From positions 1-57,916 of IMG/VR virus record IMGVR_UViG_3300031027_000019: a stretch of DNA of 57,916 bases; one strand, 5' to 3'. The stretch comes from a virus. How positions within the stretch are numbered: position 1 is the stretch's first letter; the number at the start of each line of letters is the position of its first letter. Below the pieces are notes generated by a model. It was not told where the DNA came from, ran no database searches, and saw only the letters and a program-made list of their open reading frames with translations. Made by a program: the position numbers and the translations under genes. Positions 23,984 to 32,581 of the stretch are shown one piece after another.

Positions 23984-24326
23984 TATGTTCTACTTTCTGT
24001 AGGTTACTGATCCATGCTAACACTTCACTATATTTCCAACCAACTGACTTTGGGCTAAGCTGATATTTACTAGGAAATTGACCAATAGCTTCAAATTTGT
24101 AAATGCTTGATTTTGATAGACCAGTTATATCCTTCACTTCGGCCAATTTCAAAATACGATCTTCATTAGTTTTAATTTCTCCATTCATCATATCATCAAT
24201 CGCTTCTCGAAGAGTTCCAAAGTCATTAAATCCTTTACCTTCAACAGAAGAAATGTGGTCTATGTTATGAAAACCGTCTTTGAATTGTTCTAACCAATCC
24301 AATCTCTCACCATCAGTCAGGTTCAT
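23976..24326 (-). CDS. Putative DNA-binding protein with AlpA/MerR-like helix-turn-helix
   Basis: The C-terminal half reads LAEVKDITGLSKSSIYKFE, then VGWKYSEVLAWI, the pattern of AlpA/excisionase-type winged helices. The N-terminal half is acidic and helical. Start at 24326 behind GAGGATAAAA, overlapping the ligase gene by 14 nt. It may regulate transcription; target unknown. Confidence 0.65.
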   Translation of the reverse strand: MNLTDGERLDWLEQFKDGFHNIDHISSVEGKGFNDFGTLREAIDDMMNGEIKTNEDRILKLAEVKDITGLSKSSIYKFEAIGQFPSKYQLSPKSVGWKYSEVLAWISNLQKVEHNA

Positions 24327-25656
24327 TTTTATCCTCACGAATTTTTACGAAAACTGGCTGGTAATAAGCGCGAAGTTCTGAATTTTTCTTGGTGACAATA
24401 CCATTACATTCAATTTCTATAATGCGTCCGATCATGTCATCAGTATTGTATTCTAACCTCTGTGCATCTGAAAATCCACCACCGACAGATGTGATAATGG
24501 TTCCAGTCTTGTCACGAGTCAAGAATGCGCCAAGCTTTCCAAGGTTCTTTCCTTCACCTTCCTCTCGTCCAATGATCTTGACTTCTTTGGTCAGACATTC
24601 CTTGAACTTGATACAGTTCACAGATCGCTTGGCTTCCCATGGCGCATCAATGTTCTTGACGATGACACCCTCTTCACCATTCTCGATAGCCTTGTCATAG
24701 AGCGCCTTGACATCATTCCAATCCTTGACCATGATTGTATCTAACAGGTGGAGACGAGGATAAGCTTCCCATGAGACGTTCTTGATTGCCTGTTGAAGTT
24801 TAGCAAGACGATCCTTGTATGGCGTCGCACTATAACCCGCTTCAAACTCTTCAACAGTCGTGACATCCCAGATTTTAGCAATGAATTTGTTGCGTTCTTG
24901 GTCAATGATAGTTCCACGAATGGCCTTGGTAAAGATACCATTACCAGTTTGGCGATCATCAATGGTATAGCCGTCTTCACCCCTTGTTAGAAGCTCACCA
25001 TCAACCACAAAGGCAATATCATCTGAAGAATTTTCACAAAGATTTTGACACAGATGAGCCAATTCTTCCCTGAGTTCGACATTCAGACAGTCAGCTGGTT
25101 TTCCATTTCTAGAAAAAGCTTGGATATCAAATCCACCCATTTTCCTTCTGATCCAGAAATTTACTCGTCCACCGTCTGCTTTGGACTGAACATAAGCCGG
25201 AAATTTGATTTTCTTCTTGTTCTTCTCGTCTGAATCCTTACAGAGCATGACTTCATATTCAAAAATCAAACCGGGCCAAACTTTATTGGCTGTGGTATCG
25301 GTTGCACCACACTTCAGGTCTCGGTCTAGGATGTCAAGGAATACAAGACGATCTTCTCGATTGAGTGCTTTTGCAGTCTGTGTAATCTTATCAACAGCTG
25401 CATGACCTGTATAAAGTCTCTCATTTAGATCATCGAGAAGACTAAAACCTGTGATGCCCAAGTCTGCGACACCATCAAAGAAATCTGGTATTGTCTCAAT
25501 TTGAGCAGAAGTGACATAATAGCTCTTCTGAGAGTCATAGGCGTACTTAAACGCTCTCATCAGACACTTGTTATCTTTGTGCTTTTCGAGGATTGCGATC
25601 TTTCCGTTCTTGGAAGGCTCGTTCCTTACTTCATTGAGAATTTGATAGACGCTCAT
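24313..25656 (-). CDS. 30: ATP-dependent DNA ligase
   Basis: A 447-residue ligase that seals nicks, the counterpart of T4 gp30 (487 residues). The adenylation motif is YVQSKADGGRVNFW (K-x-DG, Lys nucleophile), with FVVDGELL (motif III), EEGVIVKN (motif IV) and NCIKFKE (motif V). An N-terminal helical region precedes it. The ATG at 25656, with AAGGAATAAT upstream, is preferred to a longer reading from 25797 that lies inside the lipoprotein gene. Confidence 0.93.
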   Translation of the reverse strand: MSVYQILNEVRNEPSKNGKIAILEKHKDNKCLMRAFKYAYDSQKSYYVTSAQIETIPDFFDGVADLGITGFSLLDDLNERLYTGHAAVDKITQTAKALNREDRLVFLDILDRDLKCGATDTTANKVWPGLIFEYEVMLCKDSDEKNKKKIKFPAYVQSKADGGRVNFWIRRKMGGFDIQAFSRNGKPADCLNVELREELAHLCQNLCENSSDDIAFVVDGELLTRGEDGYTIDDRQTGNGIFTKAIRGTIIDQERNKFIAKIWDVTTVEEFEAGYSATPYKDRLAKLQQAIKNVSWEAYPRLHLLDTIMVKDWNDVKALYDKAIENGEEGVIVKNIDAPWEAKRSVNCIKFKECLTKEVKIIGREEGEGKNLGKLGAFLTRDKTGTIITSVGGGFSDAQRLEYNTDDMIGRIIEIECNGIVTKKNSELRAYYQPVFVKIREDKNEPD

Positions 25657-25657
25657 A

Positions 25658-25897
25658 TTATTCCTTGATAACGTTTTCACTGATCCAGCGCGCATCAGCA
25701 TTATCTGGGATAAACACACAAGATGAAGAGGATTTTTCCTTGTAGAAAAATGGCGTGTCACTAATACCAATCTTATTGAATACAAAAGCACATCCATGAG
25801 AATCTATCAAGACTCTATGGTCTAGATATGTGGAATCATTTTTATTTACATCACATGCGGACAACCAGAGAAACAGGACAAGAATAATAGTTTTCAT
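25658..25897 (-). CDS. Small lipoprotein, 79 aa
   Basis: A signal sequence ends in a lipobox: MKTIILVLFLWLSAC, with Cys15 as lipidation site. The mature part of about 65 residues has two further cysteines. Phage lipoproteins of this kind sometimes block receptors or injection (superinfection exclusion); that role is only inferred. Overlaps the next upstream gene by 1 nt. Confidence 0.75.
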   Translation of the reverse strand: MKTIILVLFLWLSACDVNKNDSTYLDHRVLIDSHGCAFVFNKIGISDTPFFYKEKSSSSCVFIPDNADARWISENVIKE

Positions 25898-26307
25898 TAC
25901 AGATATCCCTTCTTCTTCATGTAGGAAACTACACGACGCTTGACGTTATAGGCGGTTGGTTGACGATAACTTTGTTCAATAAATAAATTCTTTGCTTCAT
26001 CATAAGTTAAATCGAAAAAGTTCTGTACCGCAGGCCATCCACCAATACCACAAAATGTTGGATAAGTACCGCGTGTAAGATAATTATTCGGCACAAACCC
26101 TTCTTTCTTGAACCAAGGATCAATCATACAGGAACCAACAGCACATGCAGCGGTTCCACAATTACCACTATTAACCCATATTCCTAGATCAAACTTGACA
26201 CTCTTGATAAATCCATTAATGGTCGCAAGTTCTCCACGTCTCGAAGCTTCGATATGAAGATCAAGAACACGGACAAGATTTTGAAAACGCTGTTTGTAAG
26301 TTGACAT
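25897..26307 (-). CDS. Uncharacterised protein, 136 aa (CGTAACAVG motif)
   Basis: It contains CGTAACAVGSCMI near residue 49, GWPAVQNFFDLTYDEAKNLF near 93 and a basic C-terminus. Similar short phage proteins are common and uncharacterised. Start with AGGTAAATTT upstream. Confidence 0.65.
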   Translation of the reverse strand: MSTYKQRFQNLVRVLDLHIEASRRGELATINGFIKSVKFDLGIWVNSGNCGTAACAVGSCMIDPWFKKEGFVPNNYLTRGTYPTFCGIGGWPAVQNFFDLTYDEAKNLFIEQSYRQPTAYNVKRRVVSYMKKKGYL

Positions 26308-26336
26308 AAATTTACCTCAATATTTGTGGTGACTCA

Positions 26337-26924
26337 TCATACACTACGAAAGAGAGTCTTGTCAAGCTCTTTTTCAGAACAGAAATTTCTGACAATCACT
26401 CTGGCATGTGCTTCCAATGCTTCAAATCCAGCATCATTATTGATTAAAAATGCACGTTCTAAAATTTCAGGACTGAGTCCAGCTTCAGACACATGCTCAG
26501 ACAGCGAGATTTGACTCTGGGAAGGTCTTACAATATGGACCAATAGGCCACCATTGTCTAGGATGAATTGGGCCTCATTTGAAAATCGCACGTCTGTAAT
26601 GATGGTATATTCTGGCATTTTATCTTTTCCGATAAACAACCAAATATCATCTCTAAGACATGCTCTCCCCCAATTTGTTCCTAGTGTCTGAAATGCGTGT
26701 CTTGGTGAAAATCCAAATTTAGAATCAACAACATCTTTAAGTTCTCCATTTGCATGTCTTTCATCCCAATCAAACAAATAACAGCAAACTTTTTTTATTG
26801 GATCAGCTAACCCATATCGCTCAATTTTAATTTTCAAATCTTCGAGAGCTATATCAATAATTAACTTTCCAAGAGTATCTTTTCCAGACCCGGCCTTACC
26901 ATGTATTCCAATAAGTTTTTTCAT
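26337..26924 (-). CDS. 1: Deoxynucleoside monophosphate kinase (T4 gp1-like)
   Basis: A 195-residue P-loop kinase: IGIHGKAGSGKDTLGK is Walker A, FQTLGTNWGRACLRDDIWL near 85 matches the dNMP kinase family, and TIITDVRFSNEAQF near 110 holds the acidic and Arg residues of the lid region. It phosphorylates dNMPs to dNDPs. Start at 26924 behind GGGAATG; an in-frame ATG 15 nt earlier is less likely. Confidence 0.88.
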   Translation of the reverse strand: MKKLIGIHGKAGSGKDTLGKLIIDIALEDLKIKIERYGLADPIKKVCCYLFDWDERHANGELKDVVDSKFGFSPRHAFQTLGTNWGRACLRDDIWLFIGKDKMPEYTIITDVRFSNEAQFILDNGGLLVHIVRPSQSQISLSEHVSEAGLSPEILERAFLINNDAGFEALEAHARVIVRNFCSEKELDKTLFRSV

Positions 26925-26936
26925 TTCACACATTCC

Positions 26937-26945
26937 CATAAATAA
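26937..26945 (+). promoter_or_regulatory. Putative late promoter (CATAAATAA) for GIY-YIG gene
   Basis: Same 9-mer as upstream of the capsid gene, 65 nt before the GIY-YIG start on the plus strand. Confidence 0.5.
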
Positions 26946-27009
26946 AGTGCCTATCGCGTGTATCTAGCACCATAGGCTCTACAATAATCTGATTAAGGAC
27001 ACTTGCAGC

Positions 27010-27624
27010 ATGACTATTTACTACGTTTACATTCATCGTACTCAAGATACTAATGAAGTATTTTATATAGGAAAAGGAACTGCAAGGCGTCGGTTTCATT
27101 CTAGAGCAAGAAGTCTTCATTGGACGAATAAAGTCAAAAAGCATGGTGGATTCTACTCTGAAATTTTAATCGATAATATCGAAGATGAATTTTCTGCGTT
27201 TGAATGGGAGAAATATTTCATATATTTTTATCGAATGATAGGTTGGAAATTGGTTAATGGTACCGATGGTGGTGATGCTGGTCCAAATCAAAGAGGCCGA
27301 ATAGTCACTATAGAAAGTAGAAAGAAGATGTCTAAATCGCAGAAAGGTAAAAAGAAATCTGCTGAATTTTGTATAAAAACGTCTCTTAGACAAATTGGAC
27401 CTAAAAATCATTGTTATGGAAAGAAACATTCAGAAGAGCATAAAAGAAAAATTGGAGAAAAATCTAAAGGAAATAAGTATAGATTAGGTATACCAGATTC
27501 GCAAGAAACCAAAGACCTTAAATCAAAACTCATGTTACTCAGACCCAAAATTCTTTGTACTCATTGTAACAAATTGTTCAATACCGGACTTTTTACAATT
27601 CACAAAAATAAATATCATTTGTAG
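27010..27624 (+). CDS. GIY-YIG homing endonuclease
   Basis: A 204-residue free-standing endonuclease. YYVYIHR then VFYIGKGTARRRFHSRAR gives the GIY-YIG core with its Arg; FSAFEWEKYFI near residue 62 holds the catalytic Glu. NUMOD3-like basic repeats follow, and a C-terminal CTHCNKLFNTGLFTIHKNKYH looks like a C2H2 finger. It is the only plus-strand gene in this region, has its own late-type promoter, and is inserted between the kinase gene and a membrane gene on the other strand. Confidence 0.9.
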   Translation: MTIYYVYIHRTQDTNEVFYIGKGTARRRFHSRARSLHWTNKVKKHGGFYSEILIDNIEDEFSAFEWEKYFIYFYRMIGWKLVNGTDGGDAGPNQRGRIVTIESRKKMSKSQKGKKKSAEFCIKTSLRQIGPKNHCYGKKHSEEHKRKIGEKSKGNKYRLGIPDSQETKDLKSKLMLLRPKILCTHCNKLFNTGLFTIHKNKYHL

Positions 27625-27818
27625 CTGTCATTAGTATGGTCTCTGTTGAGGTCATAGATGATGAATGGTAAGAGAACCATGATCGGAATAAGCAAGAGTA
27701 TGCCTATACAAATGGTTTCCATCCATTCTGAGAATGTTAAGCTGTCATCGTCTACAGCAAACGAAATGATGACGTAGAAGCAAAAGATTGCATAGAGTGA
27801 AAGGATTGTCAAGATCAT
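27615..27818 (-). CDS. Small membrane protein, 67 aa
   Basis: Two hydrophobic helices (LTILSLYAIFCFYVIISFAV; ICIGILLLIPIMVLLPFIIY) around an acidic loop. The ATG at 27818 overlaps the upstream stop (ATGA). Unknown function. Confidence 0.65.
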   Translation of the reverse strand: MILTILSLYAIFCFYVIISFAVDDDSLTFSEWMETICIGILLLIPIMVLLPFIIYDLNRDHTNDSYK

Positions 27819-28003
27819 AGTTCTGGTCCAAATTCTATTCCAATTGGCTTGGCTGTTCCGATTGAAAATGTAGTACATTTATGGACGGTAGGCCATGCTT
27901 GTTTTAGTAGAGTTGACATGTCCCACCCACTAGTCGCTTCTTCATCTATTCGAAATGTCCTCTTGCATAGAGAACACTCATAGACGATTCTGTAGTCGCT
28001 CAT
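27815..28003 (-). CDS. Small protein with Cys pair, 62 aa
   Basis: It contains ECSLCKRTF near the N-terminus and a later single Cys. Starts 4 nt inside the upstream stop. Possible half zinc ribbon; function unknown. Confidence 0.6.
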   Translation of the reverse strand: MSDYRIVYECSLCKRTFRIDEEATSGWDMSTLLKQAWPTVHKCTTFSIGTAKPIGIEFGPEL

Positions 28004-28242
28004 TCATACATCCTTGAAGTTCCAAGTGGATACCATATTGATGTTAGTGGACGAGTATCAAGACTTTTAAAATGTTTTGCCAAACATGAACAACAAACAT
28101 GAATATTTTCTTTATAGGTTGTTTGTGCGGTAATTTTCAGTGAACCACCCTTCGGTAGTTTCAGTTCAGTCACTGAGTTATCTGCTCTGGGATATTCAAG
28201 TGTGAGTTGGTTATCACATACATCACAATATGTTTTGATCAT
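28000..28242 (-). CDS. Small zinc-ribbon protein, 80 aa
   Basis: CDVC near the N-terminus and CCSCLAKH near residue 50 form a probable zinc ribbon. The ATG overlaps the mazG stop by 1 nt (TGATG). Unknown function. Confidence 0.65.
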   Translation of the reverse strand: MIKTYCDVCDNQLTLEYPRADNSVTELKLPKGGSLKITAQTTYKENIHVCCSCLAKHFKSLDTRPLTSIWYPLGTSRMYE

Positions 28243-28625
28243 CAAAACTTCTTCCCATCGGCCTTCAGGCGGTTTTCGCGCTTATGATCCTCTCTTGTGG
28301 CATTATATTCAAGTTTCTCGACAATGGAACCAGCCAAATCAAGATCATATCCAGCGCAGTAGTCAACGATACGTATAACAGCATCAGCCATTTCTACAAC
28401 TTCCATTGGTCGATGGGTCAGGTGTGTATCCATCATATTCTTTCTGACGCCTTCTAGTGCTTCAGATAGTTCAGAGTGAATCAGTGCAATTAACTCACCC
28501 TTGTTTCTCTTCATTGGTTCGCCAGTGTCAAGATTTGTCCACCAATGAGTATTGGTTTTCTTGATATGGCCTTGTAGCATACAAATGCCGAGAAGTACAG
28601 CTGTTCTGGTTCCAGTGTCTATCAT
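28242..28625 (-). CDS. mazG: MazG-like NTP pyrophosphohydrolase
   Basis: A 127-residue all-alpha NTP-PPase. The metal-binding pattern ExxE...ExxD is seen as IHSELSEALEGVR near residue 48 and EVVEMADAVIRIVDY near 75. Such enzymes hydrolyse NTPs or (p)ppGpp-like nucleotides and occur in many phages. The ATG at 28625 is chosen behind AAGGAATATATT; a longer reading starts inside the ATPase gene. Confidence 0.82.
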   Translation of the reverse strand: MIDTGTRTAVLLGICMLQGHIKKTNTHWWTNLDTGEPMKRNKGELIALIHSELSEALEGVRKNMMDTHLTHRPMEVVEMADAVIRIVDYCAGYDLDLAGSIVEKLEYNATREDHKRENRLKADGKKF

Positions 28626-28635
28626 AATATATTCC

Positions 28636-29793
28636 TTATTGGGTAAATCCAAATTTTGATTTTGCTTCTTGAGTCTTGAACTCTTGTTCTTCAAAGTTGT
28701 AAATTTCTGCTAATGTCATTGGTTTTTGTGCATCAATCTTATACAGAGACTGCATCAAAACAGAAGCCTTCCTCTGAGAGAGTGGTTTGAATTCATACTC
28801 TCCAATCAATCGACCTTTACGTCTGAGTGCGCTATCGATTTTGTTCAAACTAGAGTTGAAGGTTGCTACAACACTGATCGATAAGATATCACTCAAAATT
28901 CCGTCACAGAGGTTCAGAATATTGCTGACAGCTGGATTTCCACCATCCTCTCTAGGTGCAAGAATTTCTTCTGCATCTTCGATCACCAGAATAGCACCTT
29001 CATTTGCATGAAGAAGTGTCATGAATGATGGATCACCCAACATCTTGGCAATCTCATTCGGAACATAGATGACCTTTCTGGTGGCTGTTGTGATGAGAGT
29101 TCTGATATAAGAAGTCTTTCCAGTTCCGGGAACGCCATGAAGCATGATGATGCCTTTTGGTTTGTCCTTCAGACTCTTTCTGATGTGTTCATCGAATGCC
29201 ACAAAATCGTCATTGTAGTTTGTCATCACCTCTTCATTGGATTTTACGCTAGAGACTGGCATTGTGTATTCCGACAAATCCAAACCTCTTGGACCTTGTG
29301 TGATGATATGTATCTTTCGTTCATTGCTAGGAATTGGATGTACTAGCAAATTTTTTGTTGCAAATTCATAAAATTCGTCGTATCGTTCAAGAGAAGAAGA
29401 CAAGAAAACGATGTTTGACTTTTTACTGTCAATAAGATCGTCGTCTTCTCCATACTCATCAAAAACTGAATCAATAGTAATTGGCTTTGTGGGGTTGTTA
29501 CTATTCGACCCATCTACTGAGATAACAATCCCCGGATAGATATAGAAATTGGAGAATTGGAATGAATGCTTTGAATCACTTACATTGTGAGAAGAGTATT
29601 TTTCTTTTTCGTTGTACCTTACACGAAATTTTGTTAACCTTTCTTCAACTTCACTCGGTGTCAATCCAATTCCATAGATATGCATCGCATGTCTAGGTGC
29701 TTCTTTGAATACAGCCAAAAACTTTGAATAGCCAAAAGTATTGGTCTGCTCATGCAACATATTTGCATGGACGCTATAAGTGATGTTGTTCAT
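28636..29793 (-). CDS. AAA-family ATPase, 385 aa
   Basis: An N-terminal domain of about 190 residues of unknown fold is followed by an AAA ATPase: MLHGVPGTGKTSYIRTL (Walker A) near residue 212, GAILVIEDAEEIL (Walker B) near 255, and an arginine-finger region ALRRKGRLIGEYEF near 330. Layout recalls Bcs1/ClpA-like single-domain AAA enzymes. Its substrate is not evident. Confidence 0.85.
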   Translation of the reverse strand: MNNITYSVHANMLHEQTNTFGYSKFLAVFKEAPRHAMHIYGIGLTPSEVEERLTKFRVRYNEKEKYSSHNVSDSKHSFQFSNFYIYPGIVISVDGSNSNNPTKPITIDSVFDEYGEDDDLIDSKKSNIVFLSSSLERYDEFYEFATKNLLVHPIPSNERKIHIITQGPRGLDLSEYTMPVSSVKSNEEVMTNYNDDFVAFDEHIRKSLKDKPKGIIMLHGVPGTGKTSYIRTLITTATRKVIYVPNEIAKMLGDPSFMTLLHANEGAILVIEDAEEILAPREDGGNPAVSNILNLCDGILSDILSISVVATFNSSLNKIDSALRRKGRLIGEYEFKPLSQRKASVLMQSLYKIDAQKPMTLAEIYNFEEQEFKTQEAKSKFGFTQ

Positions 29794-30140
29794 TATGGAT
29801 GGTGGCAGATGTTCAGTTGTTCAACGAGGGTTTCATGTTCTTTGGTGTCCCACTTCTGAAGATATTCACCAGTAGGATCGTCTGAATTTTCGACAAAATC
29901 AATCCATCCATCAGCAATGGCAATTTCATAGGGGTCTTGAGTACCACATTTGAGACAGTATGCACCGGGCCAACCACTCCACTTATGTGAATATTTCCTG
30001 TTCAGAATTTCTTGTATTTGGTCAGTCATTGGATATAGTTTAACTGGCCGTTTCAGGATGTTCAAGTTTCTGAGTCCTTCTCTGATCAATAGCCACGATA
30101 CATAGATTATTATTCGCATAGATATGTTCAATTTTTCCAC
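29793..30140 (-). CDS. Uncharacterised protein with HKWSGWPGAYCLKCG motif
   Basis: The C-terminal 78 residues contain HKWSGWPGAYCLKCGTQD, a pattern found in short phage proteins. The start is uncertain: GTG at 30140 with CGGAA upstream gives 115 residues including a hydrophobic segment; ATG at 30029 gives the core only. Overlaps the ATPase start by 1 nt. Confidence 0.6.
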   Translation of the reverse strand: MEKLNISMRIIIYVSWLLIREGLRNLNILKRPVKLYPMTDQIQEILNRKYSHKWSGWPGAYCLKCGTQDPYEIAIADGWIDFVENSDDPTGEYLQKWDTKEHETLVEQLNICHHP

Positions 30141-30185
30141 TTTCTGATTCCGTTTTTATTATTGACGGAACCATTTATAGTAAAG

Positions 30186-30668
30186 CTACTTAGCTGAAAT
30201 CATAAGAAAAATATGGTGGCCTATTTTGGCTACAACTTTGGCTGCTTTATCCCATTTTGGGTGTACAGTAGTTGTGTGAAAGTGAGTTGCCCCATGAGAA
30301 GGATCAATAGCAATATATCCAACCACCAAATTTGCAATCTCTCGACTATCTTGATAGCTCTGAAAGTCTATAACTTTCTTAGGTGGCTCACATACCCAAG
30401 AAAATTGACAAATCTTCTTACCATTTCTGACAGCTGATTGATAGACAACAGAACATAGGTTGTTGATGTCCTTCTTTGCTCGGTTGAATGTCACAAAGGC
30501 GACTGCGAGTCTGCCTGTATAAGATTCGCCTCTTGATTCTCTATAGATGTTCTGGACAAGACATTCCATATTTGAATGATAACTATTGGACTGATGACTA
30601 TAGTTTGCTTCTACGTTATTGGAGACCATCAATGTAGCGACTATGAGTCCTATTGTAATTAGTTTCAT
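30186..30668 (-). CDS. Secreted cell wall hydrolase (SleB/Hydrolase_2), candidate endolysin
   Basis: A 160-residue protein with a Sec-type signal (KLITIGLIVATLMVSNNVEA). The catalytic domain matches SleB-type hydrolases: QNIYRESRGESYTGRLAVA holds the glutamate, and CQFSWVC and FHTTTVHPKW follow. It cuts peptidoglycan, so it is the best endolysin candidate in the window. It has its own promoter. Confidence 0.85.
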   Translation of the reverse strand: MKLITIGLIVATLMVSNNVEANYSHQSNSYHSNMECLVQNIYRESRGESYTGRLAVAFVTFNRAKKDINNLCSVVYQSAVRNGKKICQFSWVCEPPKKVIDFQSYQDSREIANLVVGYIAIDPSHGATHFHTTTVHPKWDKAAKVVAKIGHHIFLMISAK

Positions 30669-30700
30669 GTTTCTTCACCCGTTTTAAGAACGAAAGATCG

Positions 30701-30730
30701 AGTGTAACACAATGAAACTTTAAAAGTCAA
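30701..30730 (-). promoter_or_regulatory. Promoter TTGACT-18-TACACT for cell wall hydrolase
   Basis: Sigma70-like hexamers in the gap between the 71-residue gene and the hydrolase gene, reading toward the hydrolase. Confidence 0.5.
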
Positions 30731-30733
30731 CAC

Positions 30734-30949
30734 TCATCCACAGATAAGGTCGGCTTCTCCAAAACAAAGAATAGAAGAAAACTTATTGACCTTAAATTCT
30801 GATTCTGGAAATTCCTTGAAGAACTCACTCAAGACCATTTCATGGTTTGAAGTATTGAATTTCTTGGTTCCAGTTACAACTGTTCCTGTCTTGTGGCTCT
30901 TGATTTCAAAATCAATTTTGATTCCGGTACAATCATTGAAAACCGACAT
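30734..30949 (-). CDS. Uncharacterised protein, 71 aa
   Basis: Contains FEIKSHKTGTVVTG, faintly like the S..TG motif of other small proteins here, and ends in an acidic, Cys-containing tail. Two nt after the methyltransferase stop. Unknown function. Confidence 0.6.
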   Translation of the reverse strand: MSVFNDCTGIKIDFEIKSHKTGTVVTGTKKFNTSNHEMVLSEFFKEFPESEFKVNKFSSILCFGEADLICG

Positions 30950-30951
30950 AA

Positions 30952-31593
30952 TTAAACCCTCTTGAAGGCATATGTTCCGATGGATTCTCTTCCGAGCTTC
31001 ACTTCCATATCATTCTGGAAGAGGAATTGAAAGCCATAGTCGTGCATGAAGTCCTTTATACCACAGTCTGTAAAATAGTGAAAGTGTTCATCCTTGCGAT
31101 AGTGTTTACTCTTCAGAACATCTTCCTTATTCTTAAAGATCGGAATACTCATAATGATGAATTCTGGTGCAGCTAGCATAACAGACTTCAAATCTTTGAT
31201 GTGTTCGAATGAATCCCAAAATGTGTAGGCAGTAGTATTATTCGGCTTGTACATGTCTAAGAACTTCTTGTTCTCAGTCAACCATTCAATACCAGCTGGA
31301 TTGACATCATAACCGTAATAATCTGGTGAAGATCGGACAAATGTTCCTGAACCAATGCCAACGTCTAGGACGATTGCATCATTGTCTGATCCTAGAACTA
31401 GCTGAGTAAATTCTACTCTGGCATCATTGATGGCGCAGCTTTGTTTTTCATAGACTGAATATTTTTCAAAGTAGGATTTTCCATACACATCCGACTCTTT
31501 CAAATTGTTCTGCTTCCAGTATTCATCAACTGGAAAATAACCATAACCTAGATTCTCCCACCAGAAAAGCTCAAGCTCAAGCTCAGTATGCAC
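30952..31593 (-). CDS. Class I SAM-dependent methyltransferase
   Basis: A 213-residue protein. The SAM-binding glycine loop is VLDVGIGSGTFV near residue 74, followed by YYGYDVNPAG (acidic motif II) and FWDSFEHIKD near 120. This is the pattern of small-molecule or sugar methyltransferases. It lies downstream of a glycosyltransferase, so both may act on a sugar modification. It has an exact late promoter upstream. Confidence 0.8.
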   Translation of the reverse strand: MHTELELELFWWENLGYGYFPVDEYWKQNNLKESDVYGKSYFEKYSVYEKQSCAINDARVEFTQLVLGSDNDAIVLDVGIGSGTFVRSSPDYYGYDVNPAGIEWLTENKKFLDMYKPNNTTAYTFWDSFEHIKDLKSVMLAAPEFIIMSIPIFKNKEDVLKSKHYRKDEHFHYFTDCGIKDFMHDYGFQFLFQNDMEVKLGRESIGTYAFKRV

Positions 31594-31612
31594 GTTTTAG
31601 TTCTCATTGTTA

Positions 31613-32581
31613 TCACCGTGCATTATTTATAAACTTCTGAAATTCCTCATCAAAGTTGGAAATGATCTTATAACAGTTATGTTTAGCTTCGAAACACATA
31701 CATGGAAAGTCTGGATGGACCATTGTGAACTTTTCTAGGTCCATTCTCATGTCACAGATTTTTTCCTGATGGTCGTAACCCGCTCGTCCACCCCCACATA
31801 TAAATGTATTCCTCTTGAAAGCAATGCCAGCCGGAACGATCCAGCCTACACCACCAACAATAACATCGGCATGTTGACAGAGAGCCATCAGTTTGACTAG
31901 ACTCAATTCACCTGAATGAAGAATCAAGTCAGCTTCTGGTGTATCACCCACCAGCCATTCCTTACCTTCGACACAATCAGCCACTGATACCGTGTAGTAG
32001 CCCACAGCCTTGAGCATCTGACACGCTCTGTTGGTGTACTGAGGTAGACACTGTCTAGATGGTGTGTGCCACTCAGCACGGTCTGTAGGAGGTCTGACAA
32101 TGGCTAATTTCTTGCCACCAGTATCGACCGGACAAGGACCAAAATCTGGCATTGCAAAATCGATAGGTTCAGTTAGAGTGACTTTAGCTTGTCTCTCAAG
32201 ACATTGAATGAGATTCCATCTAGAATAGTTGTCAGGACCATAACCAAACCTGATTTCTAGTTCAGGTCTGACAACTCTCTGAATACGATTGAAATTTGGT
32301 CTAGGGTATCCCGGTCTGATTGGTGGATAGGTGATTTGCTGAAAGGCTTCTTCTGGAAGCTGTGAATATTCAATGCCAACATTGTTATCAGCTATTTTTT
32401 GTTGGAGATTTTGTGTTCTCCATGGTGTTTCTGTTTTAAGAAACTTTACATTATCAATCCCAGATAGCATAAATGGGAGTGGAGATTCTACGTATAGCGT
32501 TTCTTTCTCAGCGAGAGCTTTGATGAGCGGTCTTTCATATAAGTGATCCCCAATGCCGTGCAAGCTCTTGATTATCTTCAT
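31613..32581 (-). CDS. GT-B glycosyltransferase-like protein (GT9-type)
   Basis: A 322-residue protein beginning KSLHGIGDHLYERPLIKALA, like the N-terminal GxGD motif of ADP-heptose transferases, and with a C-terminal LMALCQHADVIVGGVGWIVPAGIAF segment typical of the nucleotide-sugar half. It may glycosylate DNA bases or a host surface sugar. Start overlaps the HNH stop by 4 nt. Confidence 0.7.
   Translation of the reverse strand: MKIIKSLHGIGDHLYERPLIKALAEKETLYVESPLPFMLSGIDNVKFLKTETPWRTQNLQQKIADNNVGIEYSQLPEEAFQQITYPPIRPGYPRPNFNRIQRVVRPELEIRFGYGPDNYSRWNLIQCLERQAKVTLTEPIDFAMPDFGPCPVDTGGKKLAIVRPPTDRAEWHTPSRQCLPQYTNRACQMLKAVGYYTVSVADCVEGKEWLVGDTPEADLILHSGELSLVKLMALCQHADVIVGGVGWIVPAGIAFKRNTFICGGGRAGYDHQEKICDMRMDLEKFTMVHPDFPCMCFEAKHNCYKIISNFDEEFQKFINNAR
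31624..31631 (-). promoter_or_regulatory. Exact late promoter TATAAATA for methyltransferase
   Basis: TATAAATA on the minus strand, inside the last codons of the glycosyltransferase gene and about 30 nt before the methyltransferase start. Confidence 0.6.
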
